Assembly: GCA_016287975.1 (NCBI GenBank)
Contig: JAEEXV010000140.1
Span: 1 to 7,857, forward strand
Direction: 5' to 3'
Source of the DNA: Lentisphaeria bacterium
GTDB taxonomy: Bacteria; Verrucomicrobiota; Lentisphaeria; Oligosphaerales; Oligosphaeraceae
DNA length: 7,857 nt
Positions 1-5,185 of the stretch are shown one piece after another. The translations under genes were made by a program, and so were the position numbers. How positions within the stretch are numbered: position 1 is the first letter of the stretch; each line of letters opens with the position of its first letter. The notes beneath the pieces were generated by a model. That model worked only from the letters and a program-made list of their open reading frames with translations, did not search any database and was not told the DNA's origin.

Positions 1-137
1 CGCGGCAATCCGCCGCTTGGCCCGCCGGCTTTTCGCCGGCGGCACACAACCGCCTACCATTCCACCCCGCGCGAATTCGGTGGATCCATCGACCCGCGCC
101 CCATATCGCGCAGGCTCCGCCATTCGCTCGGCGTGTG

Positions 138-157
138 CCAGCGGGCTTGCCCGCTGG
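138..157. repeat. Perfect hairpin in repeat copy 1
   Basis: The arms CCAGCGGGC (138-146) and GCCCGCTGG (149-157) are perfectly complementary around TT, giving an 8-9 bp GC-rich stem with a tiny loop. On the minus strand the stem is followed by CACACGC rather than a T run, so it is not a standard intrinsic terminator. It could still stabilise or end the transcript of the FmdB operon. Confidence 0.85.
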
Positions 158-247
158 TAAAGCCCCGATCACCCGCGCAGATTCGGCGCATCCATCGACA
201 CCCCCGCGCCCCATATCGCGCAGGCTCCGCCATTCGCTCAGCGTGTG

Positions 248-267
248 CCAGCGGGCTTGCCCGCTGG
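248..267. repeat. Perfect hairpin in repeat copy 2
   Basis: This is the same 9+2+9 inverted repeat as at 138-157, shifted by exactly 110 bp. It lies about 50 nt downstream of the FmdB-type stop codon on the minus strand, so it is the first strong hairpin a transcript of that operon would meet. Confidence 0.85.
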
Positions 268-316
268 TAAAGCCCCGCTTACCCCGACCGAATTCGGGCC
301 ATCCCCGCGCGGCGGG

Positions 317-547
317 TCATCCGCCGTGGCAGCAGCAGCCTGGGCCGCAGTGGTGGCCAGATTCGGCGCAGGCTTCGGCGTGCGGGCAGGCGGGGGCGCT
401 GTCGCGGGAGATGGCGGCGAAGCGGGATAGGAGTTTCTTCATCTCGCGGGAGCCGCACTTGGGGCATTCGGGGGTGGCGTCGTGGCGCGGGACGAGGATC
501 TCGGAGACGGCGCCGCATTTCTGGCATTCGTAGTCGAAGAAGGGCAT
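317..547 (-). CDS. FmdB-type small zinc-ribbon protein with Cys/His-rich tail
   Basis: This is a 76-residue protein opening with MPFFDYECQKCG, the usual start of the FmdB putative regulatory protein family. Two CxxC knuckles (C8/C11 and C28/C31) should bind one zinc ion, and the KKLLSRFA segment at 37-44 is also typical of the family. After it comes a metal-ligand-rich tail with C54, H56, C60, H65, H66, C67, C71, C72, C73 and H74. The ATG (547-545) lies one base beyond the TAA of the upstream ABC ATPase gene, so translation is probably coupled. FmdB was first named as a regulator of an amide-porin operon, but most relatives have no proven function, and I do not assign one here. The gene is the last of the minus-strand run; hairpin repeats follow its TGA. 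Confidence 0.85.
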   Translation of the reverse strand: MPFFDYECQKCGAVSEILVPRHDATPECPKCGSREMKKLLSRFAAISRDSAPACPHAEACAESGHHCGPGCCCHGG

Positions 548-548
548 C

Positions 549-1532
549 TTACGGGGGTCCAGACTGGGGGTGGTGGCAGGCTGCGAAGTGGCCAGGCGAG
601 AGCTCGCGCCATTCGGGGAGGCGTTCGCGGCACTCCTGGGTGGCGTGGGGGCATCGCGGGGCGAAGGGGCAGCCTGCGGGGGGATGGATGAGGCTGGGGA
701 CGGCGCCTGGGATGCTGTAGAGGCGGGCGGCGTCCCGCTGGAGGCCTGGGATGGAGCGCATGAGTCCGCGCGTGTAGGGGTGCGCGGGGTTGCGGAAGAG
801 TTCGTCGACGGGCGCCTCCTCCATGACGCGGGAGGCGTACATGACGACGACGCGGGTGCACATTTCCCAGATGACGCCGAGGTCGTGGGTGATGAGGAGC
901 AGGGCGCGTCCTTCGGCGCGGGTGACGTCGCGGAGGAGGGCGAGGATCTGCGCCTGGATGGTGACGTCGAGGGCGGTGGTGGGCTCGTCGGCGATGACGA
1001 GGCGTGGTTCGAGGAGCATGGCCATCGCGATCATGACGCGCTGGCGCATGCCGCCTGAGAGTTCGAAGGGATAGGCGGCGAGGCAGCGGGGCGGGTCGGC
1101 GATGCCGACGCGCTTCAGCCAGTCGAGGGCGAGGGCGCGGCGCTGGGCGGCGGGCATCCTGCGGTGGAGGAAGACCGCCTCGTCGAGCTGGTCGCCGACG
1201 CGGTGGAGCGGCGAGAGGGCGGTCATGGGTTCCTGGAAGATGACGCCGATCTCGGCCCCGCGCAGTTCGCGGAGACGCTTCACGGGGAGGGCGAGGAGAT
1301 CCTCGCCGCCGAAGCGGATGGAACCCGTGACGATGCGGCCTGGCGGGGAGGGCACGAGCCTGGGGATGGACATCGCGGTCACGGACTTGCCGCAGCCGGA
1401 TTCGCCGACGAGGCCGACCGCCTCGCCAGCGTCGATCCTGAGGGAGACGCCGCCCACCGCGTGCACGACGCCCTCGTCGGTGTCGAACTCGACGGTGAGG
1501 CGTTCGATGTCGAGGAGGGGCGTGCGCTCCAT
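549..1532 (-). CDS. DppD/OppD-type peptide/nickel ABC transporter ATP-binding protein
   Basis: This 327-residue protein is an ATPase subunit of the dipeptide/oligopeptide/nickel ABC importer family, which powers uptake at the inner membrane. All nucleotide-binding motifs are present: Walker A GESGCGKS (43-50), Q-loop Q100 in [12 protein letters not shown], signature LSGGMRQR (158-165), Walker B LVIADE (178-183) with catalytic E183, and H-loop H216 in LLITHD. The C-terminal oligopeptide-transporter domain is also present, with [16 protein letters not shown] and the Cys-containing CPFAPRCPH segment. Length is normal for DppD/OppD. The ATG lies 7 nt after the synthetase stop, and a weak AAGGGG lies further upstream within the synthetase end. 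No permease, partner ATPase or binding protein is in the window, so the substrate cannot be named. It may work with subunits encoded elsewhere. Confidence 0.93.
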   Translation of the reverse strand: MERTPLLDIERLTVEFDTDEGVVHAVGGVSLRIDAGEAVGLVGESGCGKSVTAMSIPRLVPSPPGRIVTGSIRFGGEDLLALPVKRLRELRGAEIGVIFQEPMTALSPLHRVGDQLDEAVFLHRRMPAAQRRALALDWLKRVGIADPPRCLAAYPFELSGGMRQRVMIAMAMLLEPRLVIADEPTTALDVTIQAQILALLRDVTRAEGRALLLITHDLGVIWEMCTRVVVMYASRVMEEAPVDELFRNPAHPYTRGLMRSIPGLQRDAARLYSIPGAVPSLIHPPAGCPFAPRCPHATQECRERLPEWRELSPGHFAACHHPQSGPP

Positions 1533-1539
1533 GTCGGCC

Positions 1540-3231
1540 CTACTGCCCCTTCTCCAGTTTCTGGAGCAGTTTCTGCTGTTCGCGGATTTCGGTGCGGCGG
1601 ATCTTCCCCGAGATGGTCTTGGGGAGGGTCTCGACGAACTCGATGACGCGGGGATACTTGTAGGGGGCGGTATTCTCCTTGACGAAGTTCTGGATCTCCT
1701 TCTTGAGTTCCTCGGTGGGCGCGAAGCCGCGGGCGGGGACGATGGTGGCCTTGATGACCTGGCCGCGGGTGGGGTCGGGCACGCCGGTGATCGCGCACTC
1801 CAGCACGGCGGGGTGCTGCATCACGACGCTCTCGACCTCGAAGGGGCCGACGCGGTAGCCCGAGGTCTTGATCACGTCGTCGGCGCGGCCGACGAACCAG
1901 AGGTATCCCTCCTCGTCCATCCAGGCCATGTCGCCCATGTGGTAGTATCCGTCGTGCCAGCGGGATTTGGTCATCTCGGGGTCTTCGTGGTAGGAGATGA
2001 AGATTCCAGGGGGCATCTGCCCGCCCGTGGTCTGGAGGCTCATTTCGCCCTCGTCGCCGACCTCGGCCTTGGTGCCGTCTTCCTTGAGCAGGTCGATGCG
2101 GTATCCAGGGGAGGGCTTGCCCATGGAGCCTGGCTTGGGGTTCATCCAGGGCCAGTTGGCGGTGGTGACGACGAGTTCGGTCTGGCCGAAGGCCTCGCGG
2201 AGCTTGAGGCCGGTCTTCTCGTAGAAGCGGTGGTAGACCTCGGGGTTCAGGGGCTCGCCCGCGGTGACCGCGTAGTGGACGCTGGAGATGTCGTATTTGG
2301 AGAGGTCCTCCTTGATGAGGAAGCGGTAGACGGTGGGCGGCGCGCAGAAGGTGCGGATGCGGTAGCGCTCCATCTTGCGCAGCATCTTGTCGGCGTCGAA
2401 CTTGAGGTAGTCGTAGACGAAGACGACGGCGCCCGAGAACCACTGCCCGTAGAGCTTGCCCCAGACGGCCTTGCCCCAGCCGGTGTCGGCGACGGTGTAG
2501 TGGAGCTCTCCGTCCTCGCAGCACTGCCAGTACTTGGCGGTGAGGATGTGCGCGGCGGCGTAGGTGTAGTTGTGGGCGACCATCTTGGGGAGGCCTGAGG
2601 TGCCGCTGGTGAAGTAGATGAGCATCGGGTCGGTGCTCTCGTTGCGCTCCTCGCGGGGCGGGGCGGCGTATTCGGTCGAGTATTTGCCGACCTCGGCCTG
2701 GTAGTCGACCCAGCCCGGGCGGGGGCCCGAGATGGTGATCTTGGTCTGGAGGATGTCGCCTGTGGCGGCCTGCGCGCGGTCGATCTCCTCGAGGAGGGTG
2801 TCGGAGGCGACGGCCATGACGGCCTTGATGTGCCCCTTCTCGAAGCGGTACGTGAGGTCGTGCTCCTTGAGCATGTGGGTGCCTGGGATGGCGTAGGCGA
2901 AGAGCTTGTGGCAGGCGAGGATCGCGGGCCAGAACTCGTGGCGGCTCTTCATGACGAGGAGGACGGAGTCGCCCCGCCCGACGCCGTGCGCCTTGAGGAG
3001 GTTGGCGACCTGGTTGGTGCGGTCGGCGAGCTGCTTGAAGGTGAAGACGACGTCGTCGGTCTCGTCGTCGCACCAGACGAGGGCCTTGCGGTTCGGCTCG
3101 TGTTCGGCGTACCAGTCGAGGACGTCGTAGCTGAAGTTGAAGTGGTCGGGGAGGCGCAGCTGGAAGTTCTCGTAGAAGTCCTCGTAGCTGTTGAAATCCA
3201 CCCGGTTGACGAATTGGGACAAGATTGCCAT
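1540..3231 (-). CDS. AMP-forming acyl-CoA synthetase, medium-chain (ACSM-like) type
   Basis: This 563-residue enzyme should activate a carboxylic acid with ATP to an acyl-adenylate and then transfer it to CoA in the cytoplasm. The adenylation P-loop is YFTSGTSGLPK (206-216). Further on are the A5 motif EAFGQTE, the MGDMAWMDEEGY segment with its conserved Asp, the hinge region GRADDVIKTSGYRVGPFEVES, and the catalytic lysine K543 in SGKIRR near the C-terminus. The GYRVGPFEVES and GVPDPTRGQVIKA segments resemble the medium-chain/acetyl-CoA synthetase group; the exact acid cannot be read from sequence. The open frame extends upstream to 4050, but the start at 3231 fits the family and has AAGGA 9 nt upstream (3241-3245 on the plus strand). 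A cupin/XRE regulator gene lies just upstream, a pairing known for this enzyme group, and the ABC ATPase gene follows after 7 nt. Confidence 0.93.
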   Translation of the reverse strand: MAILSQFVNRVDFNSYEDFYENFQLRLPDHFNFSYDVLDWYAEHEPNRKALVWCDDETDDVVFTFKQLADRTNQVANLLKAHGVGRGDSVLLVMKSRHEFWPAILACHKLFAYAIPGTHMLKEHDLTYRFEKGHIKAVMAVASDTLLEEIDRAQAATGDILQTKITISGPRPGWVDYQAEVGKYSTEYAAPPREERNESTDPMLIYFTSGTSGLPKMVAHNYTYAAAHILTAKYWQCCEDGELHYTVADTGWGKAVWGKLYGQWFSGAVVFVYDYLKFDADKMLRKMERYRIRTFCAPPTVYRFLIKEDLSKYDISSVHYAVTAGEPLNPEVYHRFYEKTGLKLREAFGQTELVVTTANWPWMNPKPGSMGKPSPGYRIDLLKEDGTKAEVGDEGEMSLQTTGGQMPPGIFISYHEDPEMTKSRWHDGYYHMGDMAWMDEEGYLWFVGRADDVIKTSGYRVGPFEVESVVMQHPAVLECAITGVPDPTRGQVIKATIVPARGFAPTEELKKEIQNFVKENTAPYKYPRVIEFVETLPKTISGKIRRTEIREQQKLLQKLEKGQ

Positions 3232-3338
3232 GTTTGAGAATCCTTGGTTGTAGAAATGGGAGACCTGGTTTGAAATACGGACGGTTTTGCTGCGGAGTTC
3301 CCCTGGATAGTGAGCCGGGCCGGGGTGGAGGGGCCGAC
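3232..3338 (-). other. Regulator-synthetase intergenic spacer
   Basis: The 107 nt between the regulator stop and the synthetase start carry the end of a stop-codon hairpin and the synthetase ribosome-binding site AAGGA (3241-3245, 9-nt spacing). I see no convincing promoter, so the two genes are probably co-transcribed with possible processing at the hairpin. Confidence 0.5.
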
Positions 3339-3342
3339 TCAC
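3310..3342 (-). other. Hairpin overlapping the regulator stop codon
   Basis: The arms GTGAGCCGG (3310-3318) and CCGACTCAC (3334-3342) on the plus strand can pair over all nine positions in the minus-strand RNA if one U-G wobble is allowed, with a 15-nt loop. The TGA of the XRE/cupin gene (3341-3339) lies inside the first arm. No U run follows, so it is more likely an intercistronic stability or processing element than a full terminator. This is inference from folding by eye. Confidence 0.5.
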
Positions 3343-3902
3343 CCGATAATGGCGATGAACTTCGCGGGCTGGTCTCCGATGGCCGCCATGCCGTGCGGGT
3401 TGCTGGAATCGTAGTAGATGGTGTCGCCAGGATGGAGGATGATCTCGTTGCCGCAGACGACGACCTTGAGGGTGCCTTCGAGGATGTAGTCCATTTCCTG
3501 GCCTGGATGGGAGTTGAGGGCGACGGAGGCGTCCTCGCCCTTGGCGGGGCAGGTGACGATGAAGGGCTCGATCTTCTTGCCCGTGAAGTTGGCGGCAAGC
3601 TGCTGGTACTGGTACTGCTTGCGGCGGGCGACGGAGACGCCCTGGCCCGCGCGGGTCACGGTGAAGGTGCTCATGCGGGATTCCTTGCCCGTGAGCAGCA
3701 GCGCCAGGTCGACGCGCAGTTCGTGCGCGATGTCGTTCAGACGGCTCGCGGAGATGTCCTCCGTGCCGCTCTCCAGGGTGCGGTACGCCTCCTCGGAGAG
3801 GCCGAGGACGGAAGCCATGTGCGCGGTGGAAAGCTCGCGCAGCTCGCGCAGCTCGCGGATGCGCTCGGCGATTTCGCGGTTGATGTCGGCAGTGTTTTCC
3901 AT
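3339..3902 (-). CDS. XRE-family regulator with C-terminal cupin sensor domain
   Basis: This 187-residue protein combines an N-terminal helix-turn-helix domain (about 9-72; EIAERIRELRELREL, then MASVLGLSEEAYRTLESG, ending at LLLTG) with a C-terminal cupin barrel. The cupin part contains NSHPGQEMDYILEG (130-143) and HPGDTIYYDSSNPHG (157-171), so likely pocket residues include H132, E136 and H170. The first motif lacks the full HxH of classic metal cupins, and the same form occurs in close relatives. The family is often encoded next to AMP-forming acyl-CoA synthetases, as here, and presumably senses a small ligand and controls that gene. The ATG at 3902 gives the expected MENTADINREIAERI start; the longer frame to 4079 would translate the hairpin repeats. 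I see no strong ribosome-binding site. Ligand and operator are unknown. Confidence 0.9.
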   Translation of the reverse strand: MENTADINREIAERIRELRELRELSTAHMASVLGLSEEAYRTLESGTEDISASRLNDIAHELRVDLALLLTGKESRMSTFTVTRAGQGVSVARRKQYQYQQLAANFTGKKIEPFIVTCPAKGEDASVALNSHPGQEMDYILEGTLKVVVCGNEIILHPGDTIYYDSSNPHGMAAIGDQPAKFIAIIG

Positions 3903-3932
3903 GGTATGGCTCACGGTTGAAGGCCAGGGGAT

Positions 3933-3952
3933 GCGGGCCGAGAACGGCCCGC
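3933..3952. repeat. Perfect hairpin upstream of the XRE/cupin gene
   Basis: The arms GCGGGCCG (3933-3940) and CGGCCCGC (3945-3952) are perfectly complementary around the loop AGAA. The hairpin lies about 30 nt before the regulator ATG on the minus strand, where it would sit in the mRNA leader or in the promoter. Confidence 0.8.
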
Positions 3953-3962
3953 CACAGAACGC

Positions 3963-4071
3963 GGTGGCGCGTGCAGTGCCGCCGCATTGCGGCGGAATGG
4001 GTGCGGGGGGCGAAAAGATCACGCAGGTGGCGCGTGCTGTGCCGCCGCATTCTTGCGGCGGAATGGGCGCG
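3963..4071. repeat. Two copies of a 44-46 bp hairpin-bearing repeat
   Basis: Copy 1 (about 3963-4006) and copy 2 (about 4026-4071) share GGTGGCGCGTGC, then GTGCCGCCGCATT, then GCGGCGGAATGGG, in the same orientation and 63 bp apart. The hairpins are CCGCCGC/GCGGCGG at 3979-3985 and 3989-3995 (loop ATT), and CCGCCGCA/TGCGGCGG at 4042-4049 and 4054-4061 (loop TTCT). The copies differ in the loop by TCT and at one base before the stem (A versus T). The intervening 25 bp are unrelated. The structure resembles REP-type intergenic palindromes. Confidence 0.85.
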
Positions 4072-4080
4072 CAGAACAAA

Positions 4081-4111
4081 GAAGCGCCGCAGGGGTTGGC
4101 CGCGGCGCTTC
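4081..4111 (-). terminator. Rho-independent terminator of nagB
   Basis: The plus-strand arms GAAGCGCCGC (4081-4090) and GCGGCGCTTC (4102-4111) form a perfect 10-bp stem with an 11-nt loop. Read on the minus strand, the stem is followed by TTTGTTCT, giving a U-rich tail. It starts 29 nt after the nagB stop codon, the usual place for an intrinsic terminator, and should separate nagB from the regulator operon. Confidence 0.8.
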
Positions 4112-4140
4112 GGGAAGGATTCGGGACTGGGACCGAAAGG

Positions 4141-4965
4141 TTATTTTCGGCCTGCCTTCTTGCGCGCCGCGGCGAGGAACTTCAGCATGGCCTCCTCGTT
4201 GCCCGGGGCAATTCGCTTGTAGTAGTCGCGGTACTTCAGCTTGGAGGCCGCGGCCTCGTCGATGACGACGGTGACGTCGGGATGGAGCTGCAGGGCGGAG
4301 GAGGTGTTCATGTAGGTGATGGGGCCTTCCAGCATCCCCTGGATGGCGTCCGCCTTGTTCTTGCCGAAGGCGATCATCAGGACTTCCTTCGCGTCCAGGA
4401 CGGTGCCGACGCCCATCGAGAGCGCCCAGCGGGGCACCTGGCTCTCGTCGCCGTCGAAAAAGAGGTTCGCGTTGTCGGTGATGGTCGACTGCGCCAGGGT
4501 GATCATGTGCGTGCGGCTGGAGAGCGACGTGCCTGGCTCGTTGAAGCCGATGTGCCCGTCCCGCCCGATGCCGACGATCTGCAGCTTGATGCCGCCCAGC
4601 TCCTCCATGTGCGCCTCGTAGCGCGCGCACTCGCGGTCGATGTCGTCCGTGAGCCCGTCCAGGAAGTCGATGTTCGACGCCTTGATGTTGATGTGGTCGA
4701 AGAGACGCGTGTTCATGAAGTTGCGGTAGCTCTGCGGATGCTCCACGGGCAGCCCGATGTACTCGTCCAGGTTGAAGGTGTGCACGTCCGAGAAGTCGAT
4801 CTCGCCCTTCTTGCAGCCCTTCACCATCTCCGCGTACAGACCCTCGGGCGTCGTGCCCGTCGGCAGCCCCAGGACCTTCGCACCCTGGTTCATCACCCGA
4901 TCGCGGACAACCTTGTACGCCTCTTTCGCAACTTCCTTCTTGTCTTTGCAAATGATGACTTTCAT
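4141..4965 (-). CDS. nagB: Glucosamine-6-phosphate deaminase
   Basis: This 274-residue enzyme converts glucosamine 6-phosphate to fructose 6-phosphate and ammonia, the last step of amino-sugar breakdown before glycolysis. It shows the phosphate-binding LPTGTTPEGLY (34-44), the catalytic TFNLDEYIGL with D67, and the loop GIGRDGHIGFNEPG with D136, H138 and E143. These correspond to D72, D141, H143 and E148 of the E. coli enzyme, all shifted by five. The length is close to the E. coli protein (266). The start MKVIICKDKKEV at 4965 matches the family and has GAAGG 9 nt upstream; an in-frame ATG at 5004 would add 13 basic residues with worse ribosome-binding-site spacing. It has its own terminator and diverges from the fadL-like gene. 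No nagA or GlcNAc transporter is nearby, so its sugar source is not visible here. Confidence 0.95.
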   Translation of the reverse strand: MKVIICKDKKEVAKEAYKVVRDRVMNQGAKVLGLPTGTTPEGLYAEMVKGCKKGEIDFSDVHTFNLDEYIGLPVEHPQSYRNFMNTRLFDHINIKASNIDFLDGLTDDIDRECARYEAHMEELGGIKLQIVGIGRDGHIGFNEPGTSLSSRTHMITLAQSTITDNANLFFDGDESQVPRWALSMGVGTVLDAKEVLMIAFGKNKADAIQGMLEGPITYMNTSSALQLHPDVTVVIDEAAASKLKYRDYYKRIAPGNEEAMLKFLAAARKKAGRK

Positions 4966-5024
4966 CGCATCAAACCTTCGCTTGCGGACACGGGATGGCA
5001 CCATGCCAAGCCGAAAACTCCTTT

Positions 5025-5030
5025 AATGTA
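5025..5030 (-). promoter_or_regulatory. Possible nagB -10 box (weak)
   Basis: On the minus strand, TACATT matches the -10 consensus at four of six positions and lies about 60 nt before the nagB ATG. The best -35 partner at 17-bp spacing is ATGGAA, which is poor. This is only a candidate; the gene may need an activator or another sigma factor. Confidence 0.25.
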
Positions 5031-5092
5031 TCCCACGATTCCAATTCTTCCATTCGGCTGACATCACTTTTCCGCGACATTTTCAACAATGT

Positions 5093-5113
5093 GACAGATT
5101 TTTAAAATGTGTC
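5093..5113. promoter_or_regulatory. 21-bp operator-like palindrome next to the fadL-like promoter
   Basis: The left arm GACAGATTTT and right arm AAAATGTGTC flank a central T at 5103; nine of the ten arm pairs are complementary. It directly abuts the TTGAAA -35 box at 5114, with its centre near -45 relative to the predicted start. That position suits an activator touching RNA polymerase or a repressor blocking the -35. AATGTGAC (5088-5095) and AATGTGTC (5106-5113) also form a direct repeat of a possible half-site, and ACATTTT (5077-5083) is a perfect inverted match to AAAATGT (5104-5110). The binding protein is unknown. Confidence 0.6.
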
Positions 5114-5141
5114 TTGAAAGTCACGGAGGATGGGTTATAGT
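5114..5141 (+). promoter_or_regulatory. Sigma-70-type promoter of the fadL-like gene
   Basis: TTGAAA (5114-5119) and TATAGT (5136-5141) are separated by 16 bp; each matches its consensus at five of six positions. The surrounding DNA is AT-rich compared with the rest of the window. Transcription should start near 5148, giving a leader of about 38 nt that contains the ribosome-binding site. Confidence 0.75.
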
Positions 5142-5173
5142 ATGGCCAGTGTCGGGGGGATGGACTTCTGAGC

Positions 5174-5180
5174 AAGGAGA
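5174..5180 (+). promoter_or_regulatory. Ribosome-binding site of the fadL-like gene
   Basis: AAGGAGA lies 5 nt before the ATG at 5186, a strong Shine-Dalgarno sequence that fixes this start. Confidence 0.8.
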
Positions 5181-5185
5181 GAAGA

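Larger units (their letters stand above)
66..313. repeat. Tandem direct repeat, about 2.3 copies of 106-110 bp
   Basis: Copy 1 spans about 66-171 and copy 2 about 172-281. A truncated third copy starts at 282 (CCCCGACCGAATTCGGGCCA) and fades just before the FmdB-type stop codon. The segments 93-167 and 203-277 are 75 bp long and differ at one base (130 G, 240 A). A 4-bp length difference lies just upstream, near 91-93 and 197-203. Each full copy holds a perfect hairpin followed on the plus strand by TAAAGCCCCG. The near identity suggests recent duplication or ongoing homogenisation. No function is recognised. Confidence 0.9.
1..316. other. Gene-free stretch with hairpins and tandem repeats
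   Basis: No convincing coding sequence lies here; the open frames show no recognisable protein and run through the repeats. The stretch begins with two short inverted repeats: GCGGC/GCCGC at 2-6 and 12-16, and CCGCCGGC/GCCGGCGG at 22-29 and 35-42 with loop TTTTC. The 106-110 bp tandem repeat follows. It lies downstream of the FmdB-type gene, whose stop is at 317-319, so any readthrough transcript would fold into strong hairpins here. No T-rich terminator tail follows them on the minus strand. Confidence 0.75.
3903..4080. other. Leader region of the regulator operon, made of hairpin repeats
   Basis: This gap between the nagB terminator and the regulator ATG has no gene. It contains three hairpins (3933-3952, 3979-3995, 4042-4061), two of them in copies of one repeat. 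No sigma-70-type promoter is evident on the minus strand, so the regulator promoter is either unusual, hidden among the repeats, or further upstream. Confidence 0.7.

Noticed and set aside
66..281. CRISPR-like array
   Set aside because: The repeat units are over 100 bp, contiguous and only about two, with no unique spacers of regular length and no cas genes.
1102..2598. Long plus-strand open frame of 498 codons
   Set aside because: It is antisense to the ABC ATPase and acyl-CoA synthetase genes, which have full motifs. High GC with C-ending codons on the real strand removes stops from this frame, and its protein has no recognisable motif.
3832..3858. Three copies of a 9-bp unit inside the regulator gene
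   Set aside because: They encode RELRELREL in the first helix region; related regulators have the same length and a similar RIRELRE sequence there, so it is ordinary coding sequence.
3232..4050. Upstream extension of the acyl-CoA synthetase frame
   Set aside because: It would overlap the whole regulator gene in another frame and translate hairpin repeats. The ATG at 3231 has a ribosome-binding site and matches the family start.
4966..5004. Alternative nagB start at 5004
   Set aside because: The extra 13 residues do not match the family N-terminus, and the nearest purine-rich site is 13 nt away, against 9 nt for GAAGG before 4965.
3514..5061. Plus-strand open frame of 515 codons across the regulator and nagB
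   Set aside because: It runs antisense through two well-supported genes, the terminator and the hairpin repeats, with a low-complexity product.
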